Positions 8,047-19,106 are shown, numbered from the stretch's first letter. The stretch: DNA of 64,000 nt from Thermoplasmata archaeon (GCA_023140195.1 JAGLME010000004.1:134578-198577), one strand, 5' to 3'. Numbers and translations: made by a program. The notes: a model not told the origin generated them from the letters alone.

Positions 8047-11000
8047 ATGGGACCCAAAAAGACATCGAGCATGCTTGCTTTGTTGGTAGTGATTGCTATG
8101 ATTGTACCCGCTTTTTCGGCGGTGTATGCTTTTGTACAAGATAACTCGGAAAGGAACGACTACAGGATCTACTTCAGCGGCCAAGATGGTCAGAAAGGTC
8201 TGAACGGTTTCAGGTTGGCAAGCCTGTATGACACGTTCGCCATCGGAAGGCTGACAGAAAGAGAAAAGGGGGTTCTGGAATCCAGAGGTTACCTTGTTGA
8301 GAAGGAACCGGGACTCCACATGATCGGCCTTAACGGATATGAGTTCGACACGCGAGATGGTGAACCCAAGATCTCTGAGGAATTAAGGACTGGCGAGTAC
8401 CTGGGGGGTGCCGCGGGCCATTACGTCATCCAGTTCGTTGGACCGATAAAGGAAGAATGGAAGAACCGTGTTGAGAGCCTGGGAGCGGAACTGGGCGATT
8501 ATGTGCCCAACAACGCGTTCATCGTGAAGATGGACTCCGAGGAGAAGGAGAGCATTTCAAGGCTCGATTTCGTTCAGTGGACAGGATTGTTCCACTCTGC
8601 GTACAAGATACGACCAGACCTGATGGATAGGGTAGGCACTTCCGTAATGGAGATCATCACACACGACGGCCAAGGAGTGGATCCCGTTCTGGCAAGGCTG
8701 GAACCGGGTCAGGTCATCAGCTCGACTATCGGCGTGGACTTCGGATTGGTGAAAGCGGAGATCGACGGCGGCCAATTGCGAGAGATCGCGGCACTGGATT
8801 TCGTCAGATACGTCGAACCTTATTTTGAGCCGGTGATCGAGAACGCGAACATGCAGTGGATCCATCAGACGAACGTGAACGGCGACAGGAAGATGTGGGA
8901 CCTTGGATTGGACGGAACCGGCCAGATCATTGCATATGCCGACACCGGCCTGGACTTCGACCACAACTTCTTCAGGGAATCGAGCGGACTGATAGTCACC
9001 GGGGACATCTACAACATCACCGACCTCGGAAGGAGGAAGCTGGTGAGGTACCTCCCCATGAGCGATCACGTGGGCATCGATCCCTTCACGGGAGGCGACG
9101 AATGGGCACTCAAGGACAGCGCACCCAAAGCAGGGTGGGCCACGAGTGGACACGGCACCATGGTGGCGGGAACCGGAGCCGGAAGGGACGATGATGTCGG
9201 CGGTTTGAGCGCTCACGACGGCCAGGGAAGGGGCGTCAAAATCTTCATGCAGGACATCGGAACGGTCTGCAGACCGCAGCCGGGAGATCCATGGGACGAC
9301 TGCCTGAGGTACATCCCTGATGATTATTACTACTTGTATATAGACCCGTACAACGCCGGGGTAAGGATCCACAGCAACAGCTGGGGAACGCATGATTCCA
9401 ATTACGATCTGCAGGCAAGGATGACAGATATGTTCATGTGGAACTATCCGGACATGCTTGTGATATTCTCCAATGGGAACGGAGGACCGATCTACTCCCC
9501 CCCGAACCGGTATGACGTGGGAAGTCCAGCAACGGCAAAATCCATCGTTTCAGCTGGCGCTGCAGGAAGCGTCAGTCCGATCACATCTTGGGGTACGAAC
9601 GATGTTGCGGGCTACAGCAGCAGGGGACCGACGACCGACGGTCGACTGAAACCAACGGTCACCACGGTGGGAGAGGGTTATTCTTCGAAAAGTGACGGCA
9701 ACCCGTGGACCAGCCTCTCTCCTGGAAGTATCACGGGCTGGCTGGGGACGAGCTACGCCGCGCCGGCCGCTTCAGGCACGGTGGCGATCATAAGGCAGTA
9801 TTTCGTGGACGGATGGTACCCGACGGGAGCAAGTGATCTCGCGCAGAGCTTGAATCCATCGGCGGCGCTGATGAAGGCAGTTCTGGCAGCAAGCGGGGAG
9901 AAGATGACGGGTTTGTACAGGGACTCGAAGAACGAACAGAAATGGCCCAACAATGCCCAGGGCTGGGGCAGACCCAACCTGGATAAGGTCCTATACTTCG
10001 CGGGTGACCCGAGACAGATGGCGATAGTGGAACACACCGGAGGACTCCTGACGGGAGACCAGGTGGAGTACAGATACTTCGTCAACTCGGGGCAGGAACT
10101 CAGGGTCCAGCTGGCATGGACAGACTTCCCTGGAACGCTTGGAGCACCGACCGCTCTGGTCAACGACCTGAATCTTGAGGTCATATCTCCGGCAGGAACC
10201 GTGTACAGAGGTAATGTGTTCAGCACTCCGTTCGGCGCCAGCGAGTCGAGGCCCGGCGGTCTTTTCGACGCCAAGAACCCGCTGGAAGGTGTGAGACTCG
10301 GCAGCCCTTCGACAGGGATTTGGAAGGTCAGGGTCACCGGATCCGGCATCCCTGCGGGACCACAGCCATTCGCTCTGGTGATCTCAGGGGATCTGGACAG
10401 GTCGTTCGGTCAGGTGTACATCGACAAGGGCGTCTACGGGGACATCGACACTATCAACATAGAGGTCCAGGATTCGGACGCGGTATCGGTCTCGGTGACA
10501 GCCACAAGCGACACTGAGGTTGCTGGAGAGGTTGTCGCTTTGACGCCTGTCGGAAGCGGGATATTCAGAGGTTCCATTGACACCTCCTTCTGGGCACCGT
10601 TCCCAAACGGGAGGCTGGAGGTTTCGGACCTAGATACCATAACGGTCACTTACAACGACGTTTCTCCGGTTCACGTTTCGACCGCGACCGCGCGCGTTGA
10701 TGCAGCAGGCCCGGTCATATCGAATGTTCGGGTCAAGGACATCACCAACGCTGCCGCGACGGTGACCTGGCAGACTGATGAGCCCAGCGACTCAAGGGTG
10801 AACTGGGGCAACACAACAGGCCTCGGGATGATCGATTACGATCCCACACTGGAGACCAACCACGAGTTGGACCTGATAGGGCTGGAGACCGGAAAGAAGT
10901 ACTACTTCGATGTCGAATCGACCGATCGGTTCGGACACAGCACCCTGGACGACTTCGGTGGAGTCCATTACACGTTCACAACTACCGAGAAGGCAGAGAT

Positions 11001-13254
11001 ATTGCTCGTCATCGGCGATGAGACCTTCCCGCCCGACAGGGTCCAGAGCTACAGGGATGCGCTGGAATGGGGAGGGTGGTCATACAATCTCCGGTACATA
11101 GACAGGAGCGGCGACCCGAGCCTGGCGCTGTTGCAGGAATACAAAGCGGTCCTGTGGCAGACTGGGCTGGAACAGTATCCTCCAATAGAGGACTCGCAAA
11201 GACCTTTGATCGGCAACTACATAGATGGAGGAGGGAGGTTCTACATTTCTTCTCACGACACTGCTTGGGCTTTGTCCACGCAATCCAGTTCAGGATTCTC
11301 AAGTCCAGAAAGGTACTCTTGGCTGAAATCAAAGCTGAAGGTCGACTGGAAGGAGGACCCGTACACTTGGTCGCACGTCGAGGGTATCGTCGGGGACCCG
11401 ATCAGCGGTTCGTACTCAGGGTTCGGCAGGATACCCTACACATATCACAGGCAAGGGGCCAGCGGTGACGAGATACTGGGACTGGACGCCGGAGGTAACG
11501 TGTACTACTCATGGAAGAGCTACGGCCTGCAGGCGAACTGGGACAACGTTGGAACAAGATGGATCTCATCGGCTCCCAACGGCACGGCTGACCCGAACAT
11601 CATATGGGGTGGATATCCCTCCAAGATTGCAGGTTTCTTCTTCGAGTTCACTGGGATGGATTACGCGCAAACCGGCTCGGCGATCAGGGGAGAAGTTCTC
11701 AACAAGACCATCATCTGGTTGCTTGACGATCATTACCACCCGGTCGTGGACCTCACTCATCCCAACGGTGGCGAAACGTTCAGCGGGAACACGGCCACCA
11801 TTCACTGGAACAGGACGGCGCTTCCTGCGGTGGCACAGCAGGCGGCGTATTACAGCCACGATTCTGGACAGACATGGACTCTAATAGACGGGGCGATCCC
11901 TGCCGGACAAACCTCGTACGCTTGGGACATATCGACCAAGCCCAACGGGGATTTCTACATGGTCAAGGTGGTGGTGCAGGACAGCGACACACCGCCCCTC
12001 AACGGAACCGATATCTCGGACAACACCTTCACGATCCGCCGACCTGGAGGCGATTTGCTCGGCCCCATGACCATACCGGGAAGCGTCGTCATATCCTCCA
12101 ATCCTACGACGAACGTATCCTTGGTGCAATTCAGCGCGATAGTGGATGATACCTTCAAGGGCAATTCCCAGCTGGGAGAGGCTGAGTTCTTCGTTCAGCC
12201 TGCGGAGCCCGCGCCCGGAGATTACGGGACGGGGGCATCCATGGTCGCATCGGACGGCAACTTCGATTCTCCGACCGAAGCGGTGGAGTGGCAAGGCCCG
12301 GTCGCGGGCAGTGCTTGGGAGGCTCTGGGCAACTACACCCTCTGGGTTCACGGCAGGGACGACCCGGACGGCGTTCCCTCCTCGGGCGACGAGAACTGGG
12401 GCACTTTCCATTGGGCCGATTTCACGGTCACCCCACCACCCCCGGACATATCCGTTGCACCACCGACCTTCGTCTCCGCGGAGCTCGTCGGAGGTCTCTT
12501 CCAGGATGTTCGAATAATATGGGGACTTTCTCCTGACGACCCTTCAGTGGGCGGGGCCGCTGATGTTGTGGCGTATGAGATATACAAAGGAACGGTCTAT
12601 GATCAGGGACAAGTGGGTTACGCCTACCTCGGCCAAGCCGCGGCAGGTCAGACCACGTTCACCTCGATCGGGGACGGGGACGGGGATATCGCCAATTACT
12701 TCTACACCGTGGAAGCAATCGACGCCAACTCCAACAGGGGAATGGCGACAGAACAAGGAGGCAAGTTCACGAAGTTCCTCTCTGCTGGGGTCAACCTGGT
12801 CTCAACGCCTCTGGCGCCGTACAACGTTTCCACTGCGGTCCTGTTGCAGACGCTGGACTTTGACAAGGCATGGACATCAGACGCCTTCGACCCGGTGTAC
12901 GGATGGAAATCGTTCGTCAAGGCCAAGTCGTGGGAAGGACGCTTCCAGTCGGTAGACCATATCATGGGGATCTGGGTCAACGTTCTGAGCGGGGACTACA
13001 TGACCGTCGCGGGAACGGTGCCAACCTTCACATCCATCCAGCTGAACATGGGCTGGAACCTGGTCGGCTATCCTTCCTTCACCAACGATACCGTACAGAA
13101 TCTGCTCACGGGCATCACCTACGACGACATAGAGGGCTACGACGCGGTCGGTCCGTACCACTTGATCGCTCTGAACCCCACCGACGTCATGCATGCCGGA
13201 GACGCGTTTTGGATAAACCTCGGAACAGGTGCTATCTGGGACGTCACTCAATAG
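8047..13254 (+). CDS. Large secreted subtilisin-like serine protease (tandem copy 1)
   Basis: A 1735-residue extracellular S8 peptidase. A signal peptide covers about residues 1-28 (KKTSSMLALLVVIAMIVPAF). After a long propeptide the catalytic domain carries D299 (YADTGLDFDH), H369 (SGHGTMVAGT) and S569 (GTSYAAPAASG), so the triad is intact. Downstream come a jelly-roll region resembling a P-domain (~660-790), a fibronectin-III-like domain (ISNVRVKDITNAAATVTW, ~895-980), a ThuA/GATase-like alpha/beta region beginning AEILLVIGDETF (~985), and beta-rich repeats to the end. No C-terminal membrane anchor is seen, so the protein is probably released. Its strong Shine-Dalgarno TGGAGGAGGT is 6-7 bases from the ATG. 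The next gene is a paralog of nearly equal length. Protein scavenging is the likely role. Confidence 0.93.
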   Translation: MGPKKTSSMLALLVVIAMIVPAFSAVYAFVQDNSERNDYRIYFSGQDGQKGLNGFRLASLYDTFAIGRLTEREKGVLESRGYLVEKEPGLHMIGLNGYEFDTRDGEPKISEELRTGEYLGGAAGHYVIQFVGPIKEEWKNRVESLGAELGDYVPNNAFIVKMDSEEKESISRLDFVQWTGLFHSAYKIRPDLMDRVGTSVMEIITHDGQGVDPVLARLEPGQVISSTIGVDFGLVKAEIDGGQLREIAALDFVRYVEPYFEPVIENANMQWIHQTNVNGDRKMWDLGLDGTGQIIAYADTGLDFDHNFFRESSGLIVTGDIYNITDLGRRKLVRYLPMSDHVGIDPFTGGDEWALKDSAPKAGWATSGHGTMVAGTGAGRDDDVGGLSAHDGQGRGVKIFMQDIGTVCRPQPGDPWDDCLRYIPDDYYYLYIDPYNAGVRIHSNSWGTHDSNYDLQARMTDMFMWNYPDMLVIFSNGNGGPIYSPPNRYDVGSPATAKSIVSAGAAGSVSPITSWGTNDVAGYSSRGPTTDGRLKPTVTTVGEGYSSKSDGNPWTSLSPGSITGWLGTSYAAPAASGTVAIIRQYFVDGWYPTGASDLAQSLNPSAALMKAVLAASGEKMTGLYRDSKNEQKWPNNAQGWGRPNLDKVLYFAGDPRQMAIVEHTGGLLTGDQVEYRYFVNSGQELRVQLAWTDFPGTLGAPTALVNDLNLEVISPAGTVYRGNVFSTPFGASESRPGGLFDAKNPLEGVRLGSPSTGIWKVRVTGSGIPAGPQPFALVISGDLDRSFGQVYIDKGVYGDIDTINIEVQDSDAVSVSVTATSDTEVAGEVVALTPVGSGIFRGSIDTSFWAPFPNGRLEVSDLDTITVTYNDVSPVHVSTATARVDAAGPVISNVRVKDITNAAATVTWQTDEPSDSRVNWGNTTGLGMIDYDPTLETNHELDLIGLETGKKYYFDVESTDRFGHSTLDDFGGVHYTFTTTEKAEILLVIGDETFPPDRVQSYRDALEWGGWSYNLRYIDRSGDPSLALLQEYKAVLWQTGLEQYPPIEDSQRPLIGNYIDGGGRFYISSHDTAWALSTQSSSGFSSPERYSWLKSKLKVDWKEDPYTWSHVEGIVGDPISGSYSGFGRIPYTYHRQGASGDEILGLDAGGNVYYSWKSYGLQANWDNVGTRWISSAPNGTADPNIIWGGYPSKIAGFFFEFTGMDYAQTGSAIRGEVLNKTIIWLLDDHYHPVVDLTHPNGGETFSGNTATIHWNRTALPAVAQQAAYYSHDSGQTWTLIDGAIPAGQTSYAWDISTKPNGDFYMVKVVVQDSDTPPLNGTDISDNTFTIRRPGGDLLGPMTIPGSVVISSNPTTNVSLVQFSAIVDDTFKGNSQLGEAEFFVQPAEPAPGDYGTGASMVASDGNFDSPTEAVEWQGPVAGSAWEALGNYTLWVHGRDDPDGVPSSGDENWGTFHWADFTVTPPPPDISVAPPTFVSAELVGGLFQDVRIIWGLSPDDPSVGGAADVVAYEIYKGTVYDQGQVGYAYLGQAAAGQTTFTSIGDGDGDIANYFYTVEAIDANSNRGMATEQGGKFTKFLSAGVNLVSTPLAPYNVSTAVLLQTLDFDKAWTSDAFDPVYGWKSFVKAKSWEGRFQSVDHIMGIWVNVLSGDYMTVAGTVPTFTSIQLNMGWNLVGYPSFTNDTVQNLLTGITYDDIEGYDAVGPYHLIALNPTDVMHAGDAFWINLGTGAIWDVTQ

Positions 13255-13308
13255 TCGACGACTTGAAATGGTGCCACCTTTCACCCAATCCAGTGCCAGA
13301 TAGGAAAC

Positions 13309-13317
13309 CTTTTATAC
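13309..13317 (+). promoter_or_regulatory. TATA box of second tandem subtilisin gene
   Basis: CTTTTATAC, identical to the element ahead of the first copy, 91 bases before the ATG at 13408 (the first copy has about 90). It shows that the second copy has its own promoter and is not merely read through. Confidence 0.6.
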
Positions 13318-13407
13318 CTTCTTTAACATCGACCATAACACGGCAGAACACGACTGAGCGATAGTCTTCTACGCTCGTCTGTAAATCCTAATGGAGGAGG
13401 TATTTCT

Positions 13408-16400
13408 ATGCCTATAGATGTGGCAGATAGAACCTTCAAAAAGCTGATAGCAGTATCTTTGTGCGTAATGTTGGCGCTTTCGGGCGTCATGGTTTTGTGG
13501 AATGGAAATTCGGATAGCATCGGTAAGACCGCTCCTGTCCGCATCTTCGTGAACAACGCGAACGAGGTTCAGTTCCTGGAGGACCAGGGCGTGGACATCG
13601 TGGAGCCCTACACGGGCTTCGTGATCGCCAAGTTGGACACGACTCAATTGCGGGGATTGGAACACAGGGGATTCACGGTCATACCGGAGATCACACTCCA
13701 CACGGTGGCCATGGAAGGATTTGAGATCGACACGAGAGAAGGAGAACCCGCTCTGCCTTCAGAGCTCTTCATTGACAAGTATGAGTTTGGCTCGGATGGG
13801 CGGTACATCGTCCAGTTCATTGGGCCTGTCAAGGATGAGTGGAAGACGGCAGTGAGGAACCTGAATGTGGATGTTGGCGACTACCTGCCATACAATTCCT
13901 TCATCGTGAAGATGAACACACAGACCATCGACAAGGTCTCCGATCTGAGATTCGTACAATGGGTTGGAGTGTTCCAGCCCGCATACAGGGTAAGACCAAG
14001 CCTCTGGGAGGCGACCGGTCCGATAGGCGTTGAGATAGTCACATTCGACGGAAAGGGTGTGAACTCGGTCCTTGCGAGATTGAGAGAGAATCAAGTGTTC
14101 AGGGACTATGCGGGTGACGACTTCGGCGTTGTCAAGGCCTGGATCGACAGGTCCGATCTTGTAATGCTGGCAAATCTCAATGCGGTAAGCTACATCGAGC
14201 CTTACTATGTCGAGGAGGCATACAACGAGTTCATGCAGTGGACCATCCAGACTAACATCACCGATGACAGGAAACTGTGGGATCTTGGAATAGACGGAAC
14301 CGGACAGATAATCGCCATAGCTGACACTGGACTTGATTATGACCATCCAGCGTTCAGGGAGAATGCTACGGATGTTGTAAAGAATAATGGTGACATATAC
14401 AATGTGACAGACCTGTCGAGAAGGAAGTTGGTTCGATACTTGACCATGGCTCAGTACGTGGGACTCGACCCATGGGCAGACAAGTATGCATATTCGGACA
14501 GCGGGACGGGTTTCCCCCCGGTACTCGGCCACGGAACGATGATGGCCGGCACAGCAGCAGCAAATGATAATTACAATAACATCAGCTCAAACGATGGTGG
14601 TGCGCTGAATGCGAAGCTCATCATGCAGGACATCGCCAACGTATGCGACAGAGAAGGACAGGACGATAATTGTTTCTCTTTCATACCTGACGACTACGAC
14701 CTGCTCTTCGGACCCATATACAATGAAGGCGCAAGAATCCACAGCAACAGCTGGGGTACCCCGGAAGAGGTTTACGACCTCGAGTCCAGAATGGTCGACA
14801 AGTTCGTCTTCGAGCATCCAGATTTCTTCATTACATGGTCAGCTGGGAACGGTGGACCCCTATCCGGAGAGCCGCACACATCCGGCAGTCCCTCCAACGC
14901 GAAGGACGTCGTGAGCGTGGGCTGGGTGGGAAATCCATCACCTTTCCAACCGCTGGACCAGAACTATGTCGAAGGACGGGGAAGCACTGGACCGACACCT
15001 GATGGGCGAATGAAGCCCGAGCTGGTGCAGCTTGGAGACGGAATGTCCACAATGTCCGACGGAGATCCCTGGTCCGACACAGGGAGACCTGATGGCCTGA
15101 TGACCGGTACGAGCTACGGATCGCCCGCGACCGCAGCGATGGGAGCGATGATCAGGCAGTACTATGCCGAGGGATTCTATCCCACTGGTACGGTTCATCC
15201 TGCAGGTGCGTTTGTTCCAAGCGCCGCTCTGGTAAAGGCCCTGCTGATGGCAAGCGGAGAGAGGGCAACTCAAGGGTTCCGGGACAGCAGGAACGAGCAG
15301 AAGTGGCCCAACAACTCCCAGGGCTGGGGAAGGCCCCTCCTGGACAATGTCCTTTACTTCCCCGGAGACGTTAAGAAGACGATCTCCATTGACCACACCG
15401 AGGGACTCGTCACAGGCGATGTAGTCACATACGACTTCACCGTCAACAGCAACGCGGTACCACTGAGGGTAATGCTGGTCTGGAGCGACTATCCGGGCAC
15501 GGTCGGAGCCGCCACAGTGCTGGTCAACGACCTCAATCTGGAAGTCACCGACCCAAGTGCCCTCGTGTACAAGGGGAATTTCTTCAGCACCCCCTTCGCA
15601 ACAAGCGAGTCCAGACCTGGAGGTCTTTTCGACGCCATCAACCCGACCGAGGGCGTTCATCTCTGGTATCCAGAGGCTGGTACCTACAGCGTGAGGATAT
15701 CGGGGGCAAACATCCCTGAGGGCCCGCAGCCGTTCGCACTTGTGATAAACGCTGACATCGACACCGGATACGGCCAGCTGGAGATCGACAGAGCGGTCTA
15801 CAGCGAGGTTGACACGATAAACATCAGGGTCACGGATACCGACCTCACAGCGGATGGTGTTCATGACAGGGTCTGGTTGACAAGCACGACCGAGAATGTC
15901 CCCGAGTTCGTCACCCTCACCGAGGTGGGTCCCGGAGCGGGCATCTGGACGGCTTCGATCAACACAGCCTTTGGAACACCCTACGAGAACAAGACGCTGG
16001 AGGTTGCTGACGGAGATATCATAACCGTCTGGTACGTGGACGCCAACCCAGTACACACGGCATATGCTTTTGCCAGAGTGGACGGGGCAGGTCCGATAAT
16101 CACCGATGTCCTGGTCAAGGATATCACCAACGCTGCCGCGACGGTGACCTGGATTACGGACGAACCGAGCGATTCTACCGTATACTGGGGAGACACCCCA
16201 GCTTTGGGCACGGTGACTTCTGATCCTGTTCTGGTCACATATCACCAGACCCACTTGACGGGGCTATCGACCGGCACCAAATACTACTTCGACGTGGAGT
16301 CGGCCGACTGGATGGGTCATTCGACCATAGACACCAACGGTGGAACCCATTACACCTTCACGACCACCGAGAAGGCCGAGATTTTGCTAGTGATCGGAGA

Positions 16401-18621
16401 CAGCACATTCACCGAGAACCGCGTTGAGTACTATCGAAACGCGTTCAGATACGGCGGATGGTCGTTCAACGAGTGGTACACCGAGAGGTCCGGGGACCCG
16501 CCACTGGCTACCTTGCAGGAATACAAGGTCGTCGGCTGGCAGACCGGACTTGAACAGTACCCGCCGTTCGAAGACACCCAGCTGGTTCTGCTCAACAGTT
16601 ACCTGAACGAGGGTGGAAGGCTCTTCGTCTCATCTCACGATGTGGCTTGGGCGTCCCATCCTGCGTCCGGTTCACAGTTCAGCTCGCCCGAAAGGTACGA
16701 GTTCCTGAAGGGAACGTTGAAGGCGGACTGGGCCGCGGATCCGTTCTGGTGGCCTCAGATGGAGGGCGTAACCGGAGACCCGATCAGCGGTGCATGGGGC
16801 CCAGCTAACAGAGTTCCATACAATCCTCACAGGGACGGTGCGGCGGGCGACGAGGTAGTTGCCCTGGCCGTGGGCGGTACCACGGACTACGTGTGGCAGG
16901 CCAGGGGCGGACTGTCCAACGACGGCAACATCGCGGTCAGATGGCTCTCATCGACTCCCAACGGCACGGCTGACCCGAACATCACATGGGGTGGATATCC
17001 GTCCAAGGTCGTGTCCATGTTCTTCGAGTTCTCCGGAATCAACTTCGGATTCGCGAACGACGGCACAAGAGGCGAGATAATGAACAGGACCATCATATGG
17101 CTCCTGGACGGCAACTATCATCCCATGGTGGAGGTCAATTCACCGAACGGGGGAGAGGTCTATTCAGGGAACACGGTCAACCTGTACTGGAACGTGACGG
17201 CCTCGGCAGGTGTTGCGACCCAAGCTCTCGTTTACAGCGATGACACGGGGCAGACCTGGACACCGATTAGCATGACCGTTCCGCCAGGAGACAGGACATT
17301 CGCGTGGGACATTTCAGCGCTCTCCAACGGCGACGAGTACTTGGTAAAGGCCATCGTGGAAGATGCTGCGGCGCCGCCCTTGAACGGCACTGACATTTCC
17401 GACGGCACGTTCTCGATATTCAGACCCGGCGGAGACAGTGTTGGTCCAGTGACGACGCCTGGAAGCGTCAGGGCCAGTCCCAACCCGGTGATAGAGACCC
17501 AGATACTGACCTTCGACGGAATGATCGACGACGGAAAGAAAGGCGATTCCACCATACAGACAGCGGAGTTCTTCGTCCAGCTCAACATGCCAGCGGTACC
17601 CGCTGACGATGGAACTGGAACGGGGCTAGCGGCTACCGACGGCGGCTTTGACAGTGTCAAGGAGAATGTCACCTGGACTTCTGCCAGCCGGGTCAACCTG
17701 GAGACCTGGGGCACGATCGGAACCCACACGGTATGGGTACACGGACAGGACGCCGCAGGGAACTGGGGAACGTACTACAACGCGACATTCGAGATAATCG
17801 CGGTTCCGCCGGACAGAAGGGTCGAGGCACCAACGGGACTGATGGCAGAACTATCACCGACTCCGTTCCAGGACGTATACCTGTCTTGGACGCTCTCGGC
17901 CGATGACGGAGCCGGAGAGAACGACGTTCTTCAATACAACGTCTACAGAGGAACAGCCTACGACCCGAGCAGGGCGAGCTATGGATTGATAGGCGCCGTC
18001 TCAGCAGGAGCGTCTACCTTCTCAGATAACGGCGCGGGTGATGGCGACCCCAACGACTACTTCTACTACGTCGAGGCGGTTGACAACAACACCAACACTG
18101 CAAGCACGGCAGACCAGGCAGCCAAGGTGACCCGGGCGCTCACAGCCGGACCACAGCTGATGTCGAACCTCCTCAGGGAGGCGGACATGACGCTGACCAC
18201 GTTGCTGCAGACGATCAGCTTCGACAGGGTCTGGACGTACGATCCGATGGCAGCTAACCCATGGCCGACTTATGACGTTACCAAGCCGTACAGCGTTGTT
18301 CCGATAACGGACAACGCCGCTGGTGCCTGGGTGAACGTGGTCTCGGCAGGGACACTTACCTATGCCGGAGTCGTACCGACACCTACGATAGACATACAGT
18401 TGTACACGGGATGGAACCTGGTAGGATATCCATCCTTCTCGACGACCTACACCCTTGCGGACTTCATAGCCGACACGGGTGCAACGGATGTTGAGACCTA
18501 CGACCCGACCGGACCGTACAACCTCAGAAGCGTGACCAACCTGGTAGAGACATTCGTTCCAGGTTCGGCATACTGGGCGTACGTACCCGGAGACGTTCTG
18601 TGGATAGTGGCTCAGGCCTAG
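13408..18621 (+). CDS. Large secreted subtilisin-like serine protease (tandem copy 2)
   Basis: A 1737-residue paralog of the upstream gene, collinear through its whole length. The signal peptide follows KKLIAVSLCVMLALSGVMVL. The triad is complete: D306 (IADTGLDYDH), H375 (LGHGTMMAGT) and S569 (GTSYGSPATA). It repeats the fibronectin-III-like motif DVLVKDITNAAATVTW and the alpha/beta segment beginning AEILLVIGDSTF. Divergence is spread through propeptide and tail, so the duplication is old. Its stop overlaps the stop of the convergent pilin-like gene in the palindrome CTAG (18618-18621). Confidence 0.93.
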   Translation: MPIDVADRTFKKLIAVSLCVMLALSGVMVLWNGNSDSIGKTAPVRIFVNNANEVQFLEDQGVDIVEPYTGFVIAKLDTTQLRGLEHRGFTVIPEITLHTVAMEGFEIDTREGEPALPSELFIDKYEFGSDGRYIVQFIGPVKDEWKTAVRNLNVDVGDYLPYNSFIVKMNTQTIDKVSDLRFVQWVGVFQPAYRVRPSLWEATGPIGVEIVTFDGKGVNSVLARLRENQVFRDYAGDDFGVVKAWIDRSDLVMLANLNAVSYIEPYYVEEAYNEFMQWTIQTNITDDRKLWDLGIDGTGQIIAIADTGLDYDHPAFRENATDVVKNNGDIYNVTDLSRRKLVRYLTMAQYVGLDPWADKYAYSDSGTGFPPVLGHGTMMAGTAAANDNYNNISSNDGGALNAKLIMQDIANVCDREGQDDNCFSFIPDDYDLLFGPIYNEGARIHSNSWGTPEEVYDLESRMVDKFVFEHPDFFITWSAGNGGPLSGEPHTSGSPSNAKDVVSVGWVGNPSPFQPLDQNYVEGRGSTGPTPDGRMKPELVQLGDGMSTMSDGDPWSDTGRPDGLMTGTSYGSPATAAMGAMIRQYYAEGFYPTGTVHPAGAFVPSAALVKALLMASGERATQGFRDSRNEQKWPNNSQGWGRPLLDNVLYFPGDVKKTISIDHTEGLVTGDVVTYDFTVNSNAVPLRVMLVWSDYPGTVGAATVLVNDLNLEVTDPSALVYKGNFFSTPFATSESRPGGLFDAINPTEGVHLWYPEAGTYSVRISGANIPEGPQPFALVINADIDTGYGQLEIDRAVYSEVDTINIRVTDTDLTADGVHDRVWLTSTTENVPEFVTLTEVGPGAGIWTASINTAFGTPYENKTLEVADGDIITVWYVDANPVHTAYAFARVDGAGPIITDVLVKDITNAAATVTWITDEPSDSTVYWGDTPALGTVTSDPVLVTYHQTHLTGLSTGTKYYFDVESADWMGHSTIDTNGGTHYTFTTTEKAEILLVIGDSTFTENRVEYYRNAFRYGGWSFNEWYTERSGDPPLATLQEYKVVGWQTGLEQYPPFEDTQLVLLNSYLNEGGRLFVSSHDVAWASHPASGSQFSSPERYEFLKGTLKADWAADPFWWPQMEGVTGDPISGAWGPANRVPYNPHRDGAAGDEVVALAVGGTTDYVWQARGGLSNDGNIAVRWLSSTPNGTADPNITWGGYPSKVVSMFFEFSGINFGFANDGTRGEIMNRTIIWLLDGNYHPMVEVNSPNGGEVYSGNTVNLYWNVTASAGVATQALVYSDDTGQTWTPISMTVPPGDRTFAWDISALSNGDEYLVKAIVEDAAAPPLNGTDISDGTFSIFRPGGDSVGPVTTPGSVRASPNPVIETQILTFDGMIDDGKKGDSTIQTAEFFVQLNMPAVPADDGTGTGLAATDGGFDSVKENVTWTSASRVNLETWGTIGTHTVWVHGQDAAGNWGTYYNATFEIIAVPPDRRVEAPTGLMAELSPTPFQDVYLSWTLSADDGAGENDVLQYNVYRGTAYDPSRASYGLIGAVSAGASTFSDNGAGDGDPNDYFYYVEAVDNNTNTASTADQAAKVTRALTAGPQLMSNLLREADMTLTTLLQTISFDRVWTYDPMAANPWPTYDVTKPYSVVPITDNAAGAWVNVVSAGTLTYAGVVPTPTIDIQLYTGWNLVGYPSFSTTYTLADFIADTGATDVETYDPTGPYNLRSVTNLVETFVPGSAYWAYVPGDVLWIVAQA

Positions 18622-19097
18622 TCCGCAACAGAGATCTCGACGAACACCAAACCATCTTCCTTCTTTTTCACTTTCAAGTAGAGTGAGCTATGGCCCTCAT
18701 CCAGTTGGAAGGCTTCTCCGCCCTCTCCGCATACAGGAACTCCTCCTTCAATGGGGATGACATTCTCTCCTTCGCCGGCCAGCTTCCATCTAATGGTGCC
18801 TTTCCAGTGTGTGTCCAACCCGCCTCCTAACAGAACATAGTCGATGGACGTGAAGATACCGGACTTGAGATCGAGTTCAACGATTATTGTATTGCCAGGA
18901 CCGCTCCGATAGACCTGATTGATCCTGATATTGAGATAATCTATCTCCGACAGCAAATGGTTCCCTATCTGGACCTCCTCCACGTTGGCCCACATCGCCA
19001 GGATGGACGGAAGGGTTATTCCCATCACCAAGGCCACGATCAAGAGCTTCAGAGGCATGCCCTCAAGGGCCTTCTCATCCCGTCCCAGTTTGCTCAA
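18618..19097 (-). CDS. Pilin-like secreted protein
   Basis: A 159-residue protein with an N-terminal motif EGMPLKLLIVALVMGITLPS after a short charged leader (SKLGRDEKAL). That layout, charged residues then Gly followed by a hydrophobic helix, resembles archaeal class III (type IV pilin/flagellin) signal peptides cut by an FlaK/PibD-like peptidase. The rest is a beta-rich extracellular domain. The start is TTG at 19097, nine bases after the stop of the similar upstream gene, so the two form an operon. No specific pilus system can be named. Confidence 0.7.
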   Translation of the reverse strand: MSKLGRDEKALEGMPLKLLIVALVMGITLPSILAMWANVEEVQIGNHLLSEIDYLNIRINQVYRSGPGNTIIVELDLKSGIFTSIDYVLLGGGLDTHWKGTIRWKLAGEGENVIPIEGGVPVCGEGGEAFQLDEGHSSLYLKVKKKEDGLVFVEISVAD

Positions 19098-19106
19098 TCA
19101 GAGCCC

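Noticed and set aside
14938-16254. Long open frame (438 codons) antisense to the second subtilisin gene
   Set aside because: It is the shadow of a real gene with strong codon bias and intact catalytic motifs on the other strand; the antisense translation resembles no protein and lacks start signals.
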